Origin: Isoetes taiwanensis | Lineage: Eukaryota; Streptophyta; Lycopodiopsida; Isoetales; Isoetaceae | DNA: 64,000 nucleotides | Assembly: GCA_021234155.1 (NCBI GenBank) | Contig: JAJEKV010000002.1 | Location: 20,983,726 to 21,047,725 of the forward strand | Direction: 5' to 3' | Shown: positions 12,131 through 23,457 of the stretch, piece after piece | Layout: each line of letters starts with the position of its first letter | How positions within the stretch are numbered: the first letter of the stretch is position 1 | Made by a program: the position numbers and the translations under genes | Notes under the pieces: generated by a model | The model's input: the letters and a program-made list of their open reading frames with translations, nothing else | The model's database searches: none | What the model was told of the DNA's origin: nothing

Positions 12131-13130
12131 CAACAAAAAGGCGGTCGAGGTTAGTGCAAAGCAGAAATTATTAAAGACAACCTGGTATTTGGGAAGGATT
12201 CTGAGTATTCGAAGGAAAGTTGGTAGGGGCTGGAAGGAAAGTAGGGAAGCAATTGATCTAAGTTCCAGACCATCCTATTTGGTAGAACTTAACTTGGCAT
12301 GGTATAATGAGCATAAGTCTTGAAAAAAATATTGGTACACATTTGACTTGTCAGACGGCATAGCGATATCATTAGATTCTGTCATAGCTTTGGCTTGTCT
12401 AACTTACAAGCCAGAATCTGGAATATATCTACTTCATGAGCATGATAGATTGCAATTTGAGAAATTTGTTGCCGAGCAATCTAAAATCTTAAATCTGCTC
12501 ACAATTGCAGGTTGTTTTGCAATGATTATGCGTCTGATATATTTAGTGGTCTTTGAATTTTCTAGGTGGTGGGAAAGGGAAGCAGAAGATGTATTGAAGA
12601 TGTATAGTTAAGGCTGAGGTCATTGAAGGTCGTATGGTCTCCCTAATTCTTTTGGATTGCAGAGATATAGATGTAGAAAGAATGTTTTAAATGTCTATTT
12701 TGTAATACTTAATATTGCTGTGTGTCTTACTTGCAGTTTAGGTAGAGTTTGGAAGTTTAAAGTTGCCACCAACAGACCTGCAACAGTTTTGTTTGGATCT
12801 CTTACATTCTGTTTGGTCTGAATCTCTTTAAGGCAAGTGCAAGATGTGCTTCATATTTTGGAAGTAAATAAAATCATAGTTTCAGTTTCAGTTATGGCCA
12901 AATGGGCCGAATGCATTACATTTTGTTTGGATCTCTTACATTCTGTTTGGCCTGCATCAGACAAAGGCAAGTACTCTTCACATAAAAGATACCATATTAT
13001 ATTATCTTAAAGACTTTTTTTACAAAAAAACTTGTGCATGTAAGTTTCTTGTGTTTTACACCGGTTTTTTGAGAAAATACAAAGCAGATTACATAGAGCG
13101 ATTATCTTTTGCATGATATAGAGCCGATTA
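12131..13130. other. Intergenic; unassigned open frame and direct repeat
   Basis: An 87-codon plus-strand frame (12,348-12,611) encodes a peptide with a possible hydrophobic segment (LTIAGCFAMIMRLIYLVVF) near its C-terminus. I do not recognise it. A direct repeat of about 40 bases containing TTTGTTTGGATCTCTTACA recurs at about 12,788 and 12,918. Confidence 0.3.
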
Positions 13131-13660
13131 TCTTTGACAGATTTAGGCATCAAAAGTGGCCTCGAGGGGGCATCTGCAGCGAAGAGACTGAAGGTAAATG
13201 CCATCGCCTCCATGCTCATCTCAGAGAAGTCGTTCATCGCCAGGATTAACCCGATCCGACCATGCTTGCACCTTTTTCGTAACATTTGCTCCTTGCTCTT
13301 TCAATCGATTCACCTCCAAACAGGAAAACGGTGCCACGAAGGTCATCTCCATGCCCGGATGGCTGGAATTGGATGATTACGCTTATAGCCTTTGGGCAAA
13401 GTGACCTTGGTCCCGCCATTCCAAAGGTGGAGGAAAAGAAGCCGATTAGGGGAAGGAAGGAGCCGAATATGAATAGGAAGCAATGCCGAACCTTGATGCC
13501 GAATAGGAAGCAATGCCCCTTTAAATATGAAAGGCCATGCAATCATGTAATTTCTGGCCATGCTAGCCTTGCTACTCTTATGCAATTTCTGGCCAAGCAA
13601 TCATGTAATTTAGTAATCATATGGACCATGCAATGATGTGATTTTATGAATAATCCTACC
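13131..13660. other. Unassigned region with overlapping open frames
   Basis: Frames on both strands are open over 13,134-13,640. The plus-strand peptide 13,198-13,404 ends with ATKVISMPGWLELDDYAYSL, which reads like a protein, but the family is unknown to me. A 14-base string (AATAGGAAGCAATG) is repeated at 13,469 and 13,502. I cannot say which strand, if either, was coding. Confidence 0.25.
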
Positions 13661-13737
13661 TTATAATAATGAACCATAGGAAGCTTATAATAATGACCTT
13701 AGGAAGTCTAGGAGCCATGCAATAATGAACCATTATG

Positions 13738-14100
13738 CACCTTTTAAAATTTCAACATTATAAACCAAGAGACCATTGGCCAACATTTCGAAATTCAACA
13801 TTTCAACATTATAAACCATGAAAACCATTGGCAAAATTGAACATTTCAACATTATAAACCATGAATTGCCAACGGTTTTCATGAATTTTGGCAACCTGAA
13901 TTCAACATTTTCAACATTATAAACCATGAAAATCATTGCAAAATTCCATATGCCATGCCACCATTATAAGCCATTGGCCAACATTTCAACATTATAAACC
14001 ATGAAAACCATTGGCCAACATTTCAACATTCCATATGCCAACATTATAAACCATTGGCCAACATTTCAACATTATAAACCATTGGCCAACATTGGCTAAG
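13738..14100. repeat. Irregular minisatellite, ACATTATAAACC units
   Basis: At least seven imperfect copies of a unit built from CAACATTTCAACATTATAAACC and CATTGGCC occur head to tail, with spacers of variable length. Units near 13,754, 13,806, 13,848, 13,912, 13,988, 14,041 and 14,070 share the core ATTATAAACC. It looks like a degenerating tandem repeat. Open frames read through it only because of the repetition. Confidence 0.8.
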
Positions 14101-14395
14101 AATTGTGAAGCTATTTGATCTTGTTGATCTTGCCTTATAAACATTTTAGGGCAATTGATAATTCAACTCCCTAATCAACTTAGATCAATCATTCAATGGA
14201 CATTGCATTGACACCGGGATTGACACACTTTGTATAGTCTTTATTTGCCATAGGTTATGATGTTAATCCCCCTTTTAACCTTGCATTTAATATGGGCTTG
14301 TATTTGAATAATCAAACTCCCAAACCCCTACAACAAACTAGCTTAGCTAGCTCTTGTAATGACTAAAAAAATATTCAAAAAATGATGTGTTACCA

Positions 14396-14640
14396 TATGT
14401 GCTACAAGGGCTAGGACTTTTCTTATGGTGTCCAGTATATGTATGGGAAAGGGTATATGGATTGCTAGTTGGGACTGGAGTACATGTACGGATAAGGGGC
14501 CAAAAATTAAAATTCATATGTACGTATGGTTGGGGGGTTTCGCCCGCAAAAAGCCGTATACAGGGGGGTTTCAGTCGACCCCTTGCACGCACATGCCATA
14601 TGCTCTATATAAAGGGGTGAAGCCCCCGGGACAATGAGAT
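14396..14640 (+). promoter_or_regulatory. Possible LTR-type promoter
   Basis: The sequence CTCTATATAAAGGGG (about 14,600-14,614) is a good plant TATA box, followed by a GC-rich leader (GAAGCCCCCGGGAC). It is preceded by about 200 bases of G-rich sequence. This is the usual look of a retrotransposon U3/R junction. No matching second LTR, primer-binding site or coding region is visible nearby, so a solo LTR or an unrelated promoter are equally possible. Confidence 0.25.
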
Positions 14641-16559
14641 GAAACAACAAATATAAAATACCACCGAAAACAACATATTGAAGCCTCGCGGTTTTACCTG
14701 CATTCTAGCAACAGTATATCATGAGGCATGTCTAGAGTAGGAACTTCATACTGTCATTCAAGTTGACACATTTAGAATAATAGACAAAATAGTACTTGTG
14801 AGCAGAATATAGATCTTATTTTATATATATAGACAAAAGACAAAATATATGGAGCTCTTCTACAAACCGTTGTTGTAAGGCTGCTAGTGGCACAATTGAA
14901 GTAATGCCAACTGCTATCTAGTAACTTCCCAGAAATAAACATCATCAGAGATGATTTCAACTACTTTTGTCAACCTGAAGCTGCCAGAGTGCTATAATAA
15001 TTTCCACAATTTTTACAGCATGAACCCGCCATTGCACAAATTTTGGTTCAGAATTTTAAAGACAGGATCTTTCAAAGGAAAAGTGATAGCGTTTGTCTTA
15101 AAGGACATGTAGGAGCTTTTTCCAGTCTGATGGCTAGATTGTGGATTCAACCAGTACACAAATTGACAATAGTAAACTTTGACTCTAAACTGTTCTATAT
15201 AATACAAACCCTATCCCACATGCTTCTAGACTCAAACCGGCACTTCCAAACTACATAATGAGAAAGATCCAAGGATAAAGCCTACATTCTCTGGATGGGT
15301 TGTTTGGGTACTAACTCATTGATAGACAATTTTTTCCAATTATGCAAAAATACAACAGATAAGAGCACATATTTTAAGCCATGATCAAATTCGAAAGAAA
15401 GCACTGCAAGAAATTGCTTACCAAAGATATTATAGAATCTAGGACTATTTAAGATTCAAATTCAATGGACTCTGAATCTCCATAATCTTCAACCTCTAAT
15501 TTTACAAAACATAAACTATAACTGGTGAAAATACTGTTGCTCTCTGCAACAAAAGCATGCAAAGAACAAATAATTGCTTGCCCAGCCAAAGGCCAAGCCA
15601 AAGATGCAATAAACATGAAAAACAACAAAGGAAATATACCTCCTTGTTAGAGTAGTCTATGGGTCTCGCCAGAATGGTTTATGGGATGGGAGAAGAAAGG
15701 CCGGAAAGCTCACTCCATGACTTACAACCAGTGTAGATTAACAGAATTAAAAGCTTTTTATACACTGATCATACAGCTACTGAGGCCTTTGTTTTAAGAA
15801 CTTCCCTGTAGGAGTCATATCTGGAGCCAAGATAAAAGAAGATGAGAAAATTAGTTCACACAAACAATAAACAATATAAGGACCAGTGCTGCCATGCAGA
15901 TTCACTATGATACCATGCTTCTAGATTAAACACACTTGCAATCCCCTACAGTAGGCTATAGCTCTCAATAAAAAAATACCACTCTGAATAATGAATAAAA
16001 ACATCCATTATGGATGCTACGAACACTAACCGTAGTAGTCCTGTGCTCCATGACATGTTGCGTGCTTCAAAAATGACGATGAACTTCAAGTAGCAATGAA
16101 GTAAATTCAGTGGCAGTGAAGCAGATCCACAGGAAAGCACAAAAAAAAAAAAAGAGTTCTTTCTCACCCATGGAAGAACGAAAGCTTCTGATGGATTAGA
16201 ACCTAGGCCAGATGGGCACCACAGTGGAGTACCAACATTGAAGCCCTGAATCCAAAGACACATGAACTGAACATGCAAGAATGGAAATGGAAACAAAAAC
16301 AACTCTCAAGCTAGATTGAAACTCTATGAAGAGCAAAACAGACAAAAAAAAGGGATGCGCACCATACCTATCAGACAAATAGAGAATCGATGAGAAGCCT
16401 TGTATGTTTCATAAAAGCCCTCGGATGCTAGAGAATCTCTTCTCCGAGTATTGCCCGATAAACATCTAAGCCAGTCAAAGTTTCCGATGATGGCCTGCAA
16501 AGGCCTCGATGGCAGAAAAGAAATAATCCAACATGGCAGCTAGAAATTCCCTCTTTGAA
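14641..16559. other. Intergenic stretch, no gene seen
   Basis: AT-rich sequence without recognisable coding potential. Short frames (for example 15,043-15,258 plus and 15,946-16,302 minus) show no known motif. A 13-base A run is present near 16,141-16,153. Confidence 0.45.
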
Positions 16560-16705
16560 ATCATAGAAAATGTAAATTACTGATTTTTGGGACATCGAAA
16601 ATATTTCAGACGGCCAAACTCCCCCTAAACCTTAGAAAATTGGACAAAAAAAAAATCCAAAAAACTTTTTGGTCATACCAGATAATCCCAAATTAAAACG
16701 GTTGA
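16560..16705. repeat. Dispersed repeat R, copy 1
   Basis: This segment resembles 34,850-35,015 in the same orientation. Both contain a TTAG(A/T)AAATTGGA-type string, an A run, a TCCAAAAA/TTCAAAAA string and the ending AATCCCAAATTAA. It directly abuts the left end of the three-copy module at about 16,706, so it may be the target the module joined. No coding content. Confidence 0.5.
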
Positions 16706-16740
16706 TGCTAAATAATAGCATCATATGCGAGAAAGGGGGG

Positions 16741-16779
<39 letters not shown>

Positions 16780-18680
16780 CTTTGCGGAACATCTGTGTGG
16801 TGTGGTATTGTTGTTTAGAATTCTTTGGATGGTGCTCAGCATTAAAACCAGCCATGTAGTCACACCTTACATGTGGCATATGGTGGTATATATTTCATGT
16901 GGTTTACCAATCTCAATAAGGTGCAACCCGTTCAACAAACACAATGCACCTCAAGTAATCTTTCCTTCTAGAACTGGCAAGCAGCCAAAAAAAACAAGTT
17001 CATTTAAACATGTAGCTACTAGAAATGAATTATGGAAACACACCACTTTACCCAAACTACATAAGCTCTTGCAACAATGAGTACACCTTTGGATTGAGTA
17101 CACCATGCTTTAGTGCAGACAAAAGTTTTGTTTCCTCACCAAATTCCTCCATAGAACTGGATATCTCGGCCTCAAGCAATTTTATGACCTCCTCCAGGAA
17201 AGGATTTCTGGACTTCTATACACAATCAACTTCATAAGAAAACATCTCGCCTAAAGGTGAAAAATCAATCGTCTCACCAAAGAAAAAGATTAGGGCAAAA
17301 TGATTTCCTGATCGACATAAAAAAAAGTTTGGCATCCAAAAAGTAAAAAACCTTAAGCCATATTCATATGGAAAAATACAAAAATGTTTTTCACCGTTGA
17401 AAAAACAATCAGTAATAATAATCGTTAGATCGTGAGATATGCCTATAATATACCATAAGATATCCAAATCTAAAAAAAAAGGGATGGGGGGATAACAAGC
17501 AAAGAATTCTTGTCCCACCTCTAGTGTTTAAATCGAATCAATATGAGGTATAAGCCACCATGAAAGCACGAAGGGGTGTGGATTCATGCATATTGGCATG
17601 AGATGACCCAACAACCTTCATCTTGGTGGAACATGATGTGGTCTTAATAATGATAAGACTCCAAAGTCAAAGCATGAGGTATAGAATGGCATTACCACTA
17701 ATAAGGTACATGGATTTGCGCAAAGAGGTTATCATTAATCCACCAAAGTAGACTGGGGAGTTTAAGAGTCCAAGATGGTGCTAAATGGGACCACAAATCT
17801 TGTAAAAAATATGAATAATGATATGCAATACTTTGACTTCTTATCTTTTTTTACTTTTGGATACTAAGTGGGGAATAATCACCCTAATCGTGAAGAAGAC
17901 TACACATTCAAATGTTGTATTTCTTTGGAAATTGGAAACTTCGTTCCACAATGGTGTATGGTCATATAAGAAGATAACAGGTAATATAATTGTTGTTTAT
18001 AAACTTGAAGATGCCAAGTCGTTGCCTACTCGGATGTTAGAAGAAGAAAAGTCTAAATGAAAGTACAGAACTAGGAGCATGTGTACGACTAGTACGTATT
18101 GACAAAATGAACAACTTGCGAGTGACGAGGTAGACAATTTGGTGTTATTGATGGAGTGAACATATGTCGATGATTTTTTATGCCAATTGATTGACAACCA
18201 TATCTCTTGATATGGTGGCCAACAATTGACAAAATGCGAGAGTCTATTATTTGTGTACACATGGGAACATTGCAATGTCAGTGCATGCCATTGGCAAGCG
18301 ACAACATTTAAGGGTGCTTTCCCATGCGTTCGACCTGGATTGCCGGACCTGGATTGCCGTACCCAAGCCTTGACCTGGGCAAAAAAGAATTGCGCACTGA
18401 TTACTTTTGATTAAGGTCGAAAACCTGAACCAAGCAAGGTCAGATCTTCATGGGATCATGGCATCTGGATGCCTGGCCAGAAAAAAAATTCAAGGTCAGA
18501 TCTTCAAAAGAACATGGCATCTGTATGCGTGGCCAAGAAAAATCTCAAGGTTTTGGGCCCATGGGAAAGCACCCTAAGAAAAGATCTTGTCAGTTGTGGT
18601 AAATACTCATGCACTACCAACACATGTCTAAATGAGCTCCTTAAAAAACTAAAGGCTTAAATATGAACCCAACATATCAA
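16706..18680. repeat. Three-copy module, copy A
   Basis: Copy A matches B (23,457-25,117) and C (59,810-61,440) from GCTAAATAATAGCATCATATGCGAG to TATGAACCCAACATAT. Outside these points its flanks are unrelated to those of B and C. It differs from both by scattered substitutions, a pure 36-base A run at 16,741-16,776 where B and C carry AAAAAAT repeats, and the 263-bp insertion at 18,312-18,574. Short frames in it have no recognised product. In B and C the module continues directly into the region upstream of the ammonium transporter. Confidence 0.8.
18312..18574. mobile_element. MITE-like insertion, PIF/Harbinger type
   Basis: A 263-bp insertion has perfect 15-bp terminal inverted repeats (GGGTGCTTTCCCATG at 18,312-18,326 and its complement at 18,560-18,574). 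It is flanked by a TAA duplicated at 18,309-18,311 and 18,575-18,577. Copies B and C of the host module read ACATGTAACAAAAGATC here, an empty site with a single TAA. A 3-bp TWA target duplication and GG-starting inverted repeats are hallmarks of PIF/Harbinger (Tourist-type) MITEs. It encodes nothing. Inside, a stretch of about 55 bases starting AAGGTCAGATCTTC is repeated directly at about 18,437 and 18,491. Confidence 0.85.
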
Positions 18681-20188
18681 GTTAATGAGTCTGATCATCT
18701 CATGTCATGGGAAGCATTTAGAACAAAGTCAATGCCAAACAATATAAAGTAATGTGTCATAATGATTTATTACAAAAGTATCTCGGGTCTTGGACAAATA
18801 TGGGGATCGACGGGGATATCCACAATCCGGTTTGTTTGATAAAAATCGATGAGAATAAAATTGATTGACAGGAGTTTTAGAGTCCTGCCCATCTAAGGTG
18901 ATGAATTGTTGGGACTTCTCACCACAATGGAAAGTGTTCTTGTATATGGGTTCTTACTTCGAATTTTATAGCTTCTTGCAAAAAGTATGATGCACGTTCT
19001 TACAACAAAAATGTAGCAGAATAATTGAATGAGGAGGAATTTAGAATTTATTTATGATGTTTAAGAGTATTGAGCATTTTTTTCAGGTGAGAATTCTTGC
19101 ATAAATTAGATGACCCAAAACGCGTCTCGAAAAGTAGACTAGTTTATTTACTATCTATCCCATTTATTCAAACTGAAAAGTTTTTGAAAAGATCTTGCTT
19201 TATGGTCAATCCGATAACTCAAATTGTTTATCTTTAAAACATATATGGTAATGAGGTTGTTCCTAATGCATAATAAAATTGTTATCACATTAATTGTTCT
19301 TCTCTCAAAATATTGAATTGGCGGTGTATAGCCGGGATTCATTTTTTGCATTGCCGTGGGTTGTGCACTATTAGATGTTGATAATTGAAGATATAACTTT
19401 GACAATTCATAGTTACGGTTTCTAGTTGGTGAATAAACTATTATTCCCTCAAAAAAAAAAAAAAAAAAAAAATATCAAGTTAATGAAGCATCGTGTAAGA
19501 GCAGTCCAATCAATGCCAAACAATATAAAGTATGTGTCCAATTGATTATTACAAAAAGTATCAACTTGGACAAATAAGAGGATCGACACTATCACAATCC
19601 ATTTGCTTTGATAAAAATAGGAGAATTGGATGATTAACAATGAGTTTTAGAGTTCTCGAGAAAGCTTGGGTGATCTTCTTCTTCTTCTTCTCTCACGTGT
19701 TCTTGTATATGGGTTCTTACTTCGAATTTTATAGCTTCTTGCAAAAAGTATGATGCACGTTCTTACAACAAAAATGTAGCAGAATAATTGAATGAGGAGG
19801 AATTTAGAATAGATTTATGATGTTTAAGGGAGAATTGAGCCGTTTGCGGACCCTTACCTATCCTTCTCCCACCTTGTGCCAAAGTAGACTAGACTCTTCT
19901 TTATTTGTCATGTAGAACCATTTTAAGAAAAGTTTTTGAAAAGATCTTGCCTCATTGTTGAAACATAACTCAAATAAGTTTAAGCTGAAACTATATGGTA
20001 ATTTGTACCTAATGCATAATTGTAAGGTCTATCACATTAATTTGCTCTTCTCTCATAAATATTGAATTTGCCTGGTGTATAATTTTTACATTATTCCGGT
20101 CTGGGACTGCACTATTAGATGTTGATAATTGAAGATGCACTTTGACAATTCATTACAATAGTCAGCTTAGAAACTATTATTCCCTCAG
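18677..20188. repeat. Two-unit tandem duplication with A-run junction
   Basis: Unit 1 (about 18,677-19,448) and unit 2 (about 19,472-20,188) both start ATATCAAGTTAATGA and end ACTATTATTCCCTC, and are separated by an A run (about 19,450-19,471). Identity is patchy: about 150 bases around TTCTTGTATATGGGTTC are almost identical, while other blocks are rearranged or shortened. No coding content is recognised. Unit 2 has a CTT microsatellite near 19,676-19,690. Confidence 0.75.
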
Positions 20189-21329
20189 TATCAAGGGACT
20201 ACTACTCCCTTAATATCCTTGATCTTACATTCAGTTTGAGAAATGTTATTGTAAATAGAACATTGCCCCAAGGGTATAGAGTACCTGCAATGGTATAGGA
20301 GCCTTTTATATAACAATGTAGAATGCAATATTAAGCAGGCCCTCTTCTTTTTTCTTCTTCAATGCCCAAAATGAGTTGCCTTGATTTTCACCTCGACCAA
20401 TCTCTCGAAGTTCTCTCCCTCATGGCTTTCGGCCATAGAAAGCCGGTGAGCTAATGAACCAAATCACATTCCTGGACTTTACCTCAATTCCCACCTTGTG
20501 ATTGGAGTTCCGCTTATCTCATATGGCAATACATCTCTTCTCTCTCAAAGCTGCTCGAAGCGGCTGCCCCTTCCAGTGCAGGGCGAGTTTGAATTCACTT
20601 CATCCGCTTCCGTCCCTTAAAGAGGCAAAATGAATGGCAATCTCTTTAAACTTCAATATAACATCCAACATCATATTGTCATTGCCCTCACGTTCTGGCC
20701 ATCCATCATCATTAGATGATGGATTCCCCGTATGTTGACACACATTTCATTACAATTGCAGATGCCATGCTGTGGTACTATGATGCCACCACCTTTGTGG
20801 TCATCGAAGGGTAAAATTCGTTTTAAAAACCTGAATGCCCCTTCTTAGCCCAACATGAATTGCATTGATATCACCTACCCTCATTTCTCTTACCTTAAGT
20901 AACATCCATTATAAATTTGTAATCACATCAAGGGCCACATCACCTGGGATGATTTGTCACCCACGGCAAAATGAATCATTAAAACTTCATTGCAATATAA
21001 CATTCTTTACAATTATTCGGTGGGATGAAAAAATTAGATGTTTTAGGGCCTTCTTGTATCTAGATCAAAATGATTCCAAAAGCTCGCTGGTCAATGCATA
21101 TATACCATCCGAACTCCATATGGCTAATCTACCCTCATGTCTTAGCCTTAAACATGTATAAGTTTGGATTGATATCACCTCAACTTCATTGCCCTTCTTT
21201 GCAATTATTTTTTCTCTTCTTGCTCTTGGGCTCCGGCATTCAAATCACAGTAAAACACGGTCATCCATTCAAATATTTCAATTTCTTGAAGAATTGCCTT
21301 GGAATGGTGCAAAACAATCCATTCAGCCC
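20189..21329 (-). pseudogene. Degenerate fragments of the DDE_1 element
   Basis: Several blocks resemble parts of the adjacent transposase relic at 21,330-21,750 in the same orientation. Examples are AATATAACATCCAACATCATA (about 20,657, compare 21,420), a GATGGATTCCCCGTATGTTGACA block (about 20,715, compare 21,475), and the ATGTATAAGTTTGG plus CCCTTCTTTGCAATTAT pair (about 21,155-21,210, compare 21,632-21,745). The copies are more decayed than the main one, and no frame survives. About 20,190-20,600 shows nothing recognisable. Confidence 0.5.
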
Positions 21330-21752
21330 TCAATTTCTCAAGAGGCTTTGAAGTTTGTCAAGGGGGAGTTTTGTGTGTGCTAGGAGCGGTGCAAAATGAA
21401 TGCCGAATTCTTTTGCAGCCAATATAACATCCAACTCCATATGGCTACTGTGGCCATCCAGAAAAATTAGATGTGGATTCCCTGGGGACACTCCTCCAGG
21501 TACTCTAGATCGAAAGTGTGTCAACCATGATTTAAAAAGCTCAGTGGTCATCCATGCATGCTGCCGAACTGCCTGGATTGCCCCTTCTTCACATCTGCTT
21601 ATGTAATCTACCCTCATCCTCTTACCCTTAAAGATGTATAAGTTTGGCAATCTATACCCTTCAGCATTAATACATACCAGAATTGTCACCCACTCTCTAG
21701 AGTTCATGAAAACTTCATTGCTCGTGCACCCTTCTTTGCAATTATATTCAGG
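21330..21752 (-). pseudogene. pogo/CENP-B-like transposase fragment (DDE_1)
   Basis: The minus strand encodes about 125 residues of a DDE_1 (Pfam PF03184-type) catalytic domain, as in pogo/Tigger and jerky-like transposases. Recognisable parts are NSREWVTILVCINAEG, LPNLYIFKGKRM, HLIFLDGHSSH (which carries the second catalytic Asp) and the LLAHT...LPLD region where the third acidic residue is expected. A frameshift precedes the start; in the next frame IIAKKGARAMKF extends the match to about 21,750. The N-terminal DNA-binding part and the first Asp are not found. Such enzymes move Tc1/mariner-like DNA transposons; this one is a truncated relic with no intact partner in the window. Confidence 0.8.
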
Positions 21753-21760
21753 CCCCTAAC

Positions 21761-21839
21761 CATGGTTGACACACTTTCGATCTAGAGTACCTGGTATATT
21801 CACCTCCAGGTACTCTAGACCGAAAGTGTGTGAACCATG
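21761..21839. repeat. Long hairpin from transposase coding sequence
   Basis: Two 34-base arms (21,761-21,794 and 21,806-21,839) are inverted copies of each other with only a few mismatches and an 11-base loop. The right arm also matches the transposase fragment at about 21,498-21,532 (encoding the WLTHFRSRVP part). The hairpin therefore arose by inverted duplication of a piece of that coding region. Confidence 0.85.
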
Positions 21840-22144
21840 CTATATTCACTAACCTCTTCCAAGATGCCCTCCATCTGTTATTCCGGCCCACTTCTCTTGG
21901 ATGTTGAAGGATGGCCTGCCATGGTATTATCGGGAGTTTGATCCGTCCTTCTCTTCCTCGGCTGCTTTGCCCTAATCCTTTTGGTATTGGCAGGTACTCG
22001 GATTGGCATGGCATTGCCATGTACCCTGTTCGATTTGGTCTGCGCCATCGAGCTGCTTGAAGCAATAGAAGCTCCTGATATGGCGATACAGAGCACAATT
22101 GGATTCAAAACATTTTGAATTACCAATCCACTCCATTTCGAAAA

Positions 22145-23457
22145 GGGTCGATTGATCTGCCTGCCAATTCGAAGTAGAACGCATTGAATTGCCCCTATCT
22201 CGATGAAATGGGCGGGCTATATCGAACGTGTTATGTCTGGCAAAAGGGCACGACATGGGTTTGGGAGGCCTCGTCGAATGCGCCATAGCCATCGACATTG
22301 GGTATGACGTGTCACGATTCTAACTTATGTCCTGCATAGTGTCGAGGCCCCCATGCAAGCGTGACATCTCTATGTCAAGCAAGTGGTATTTGGGGCCTTG
22401 GCCACAGCGTCAAGGGCAGGAGCCACGATCTACCGGCTGACGACGCAAGTCGCAGAATAGGGGCTTACCATACCTATGCTTGTGCAAGTTTGGTATAATG
22501 TTTGGATTTGTTTCCTTTTTGTTTTAACTTGTGGAACGACTTTTTTAAGGCTACATTATCTTAGAGATGTACATAACATCCCTACACAATTCCAAGGCCC
22601 CGAAGAGGCTAATTTGTTTTTAAGTTAATACAAACCATTATATCCAATACTTTTAAATTGAAATCCCCCTAAACCCCCTTTGGTTTGGGTGCATATTCAC
22701 ACGGGGGATGACGTAGTACAATGAGAGCTCCTTGTACATGTAAGAAATCAAGAAGAATTAGTACAATGCCTCAAATCTTATAGTATTTCACAAGCCGTCG
22801 TTACACACTACATGAAAACTTGTACAAGCATACCCCACAAATGAGGATCTCTATCTATGGTCTAGATTAAGGATAACTTGCAAATATGCCCATCCAACAA
22901 CGTAATAAAATCCCTGCGTAATAAAGCAGTTGATAAAACATCATTTTAAATGGCCTCATTGCCAGCTATTTGCTAACGGTTTGTAGCGATCAAAAGGGGC
23001 CACTTTGTACAGGATTTGTATAAGAGATCGACACTTAGAAGCCTCATATATCACAATAATGCCTGTAACAAATCAAGAAGAAGGACTAGACGAGCATATA
23101 CCATTAAGAAGGGCTAACACAAATGGATGTCATGGTCACAAGATGGCAATCAGGCCATGCACACAATGATACTTAGCTTTGGAAAGAAGAACTAGTGGCC
23201 ATAGTAAACAATATCTTCAAATAATACTACAACTGACAGCACTGCTTTGAGGATTGAATCTAATATTTTTATGAATAGAATATACTCGGAGTCATTTTGA
23301 CGAACGCGTCCACGAGGCTGAATGTAACCATGTACAGTGTATGATAAATAAAATCTTATCACATAGCTACATGACTCAATGTCAAGACCTTTTTCTGCCA
23401 CAGATGTGGCCATTAAGGCATTTATTTAAAGTTTAATTCTAAACTTAATTAGATGTG
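22145..23457. repeat. Repeat module X, copy 2
   Basis: Aligns with 3,838-5,031 in the same orientation. It holds extra bases relative to copy 1, for example GCGTAATAAAGCAGTTGATAA at about 22,917-22,937. Its last 195 bases (from 23,263) are also present at 59,611 onward, so the 4.4-kb direct repeat begins inside this module. Its right end abuts the three-copy module without spacer. Confidence 0.75.

Noticed and set aside
13733-13936. Minus-strand frame with a VYNVE repeat peptide
   Set aside because: It is the translation of the minisatellite units at 13,738-14,100.
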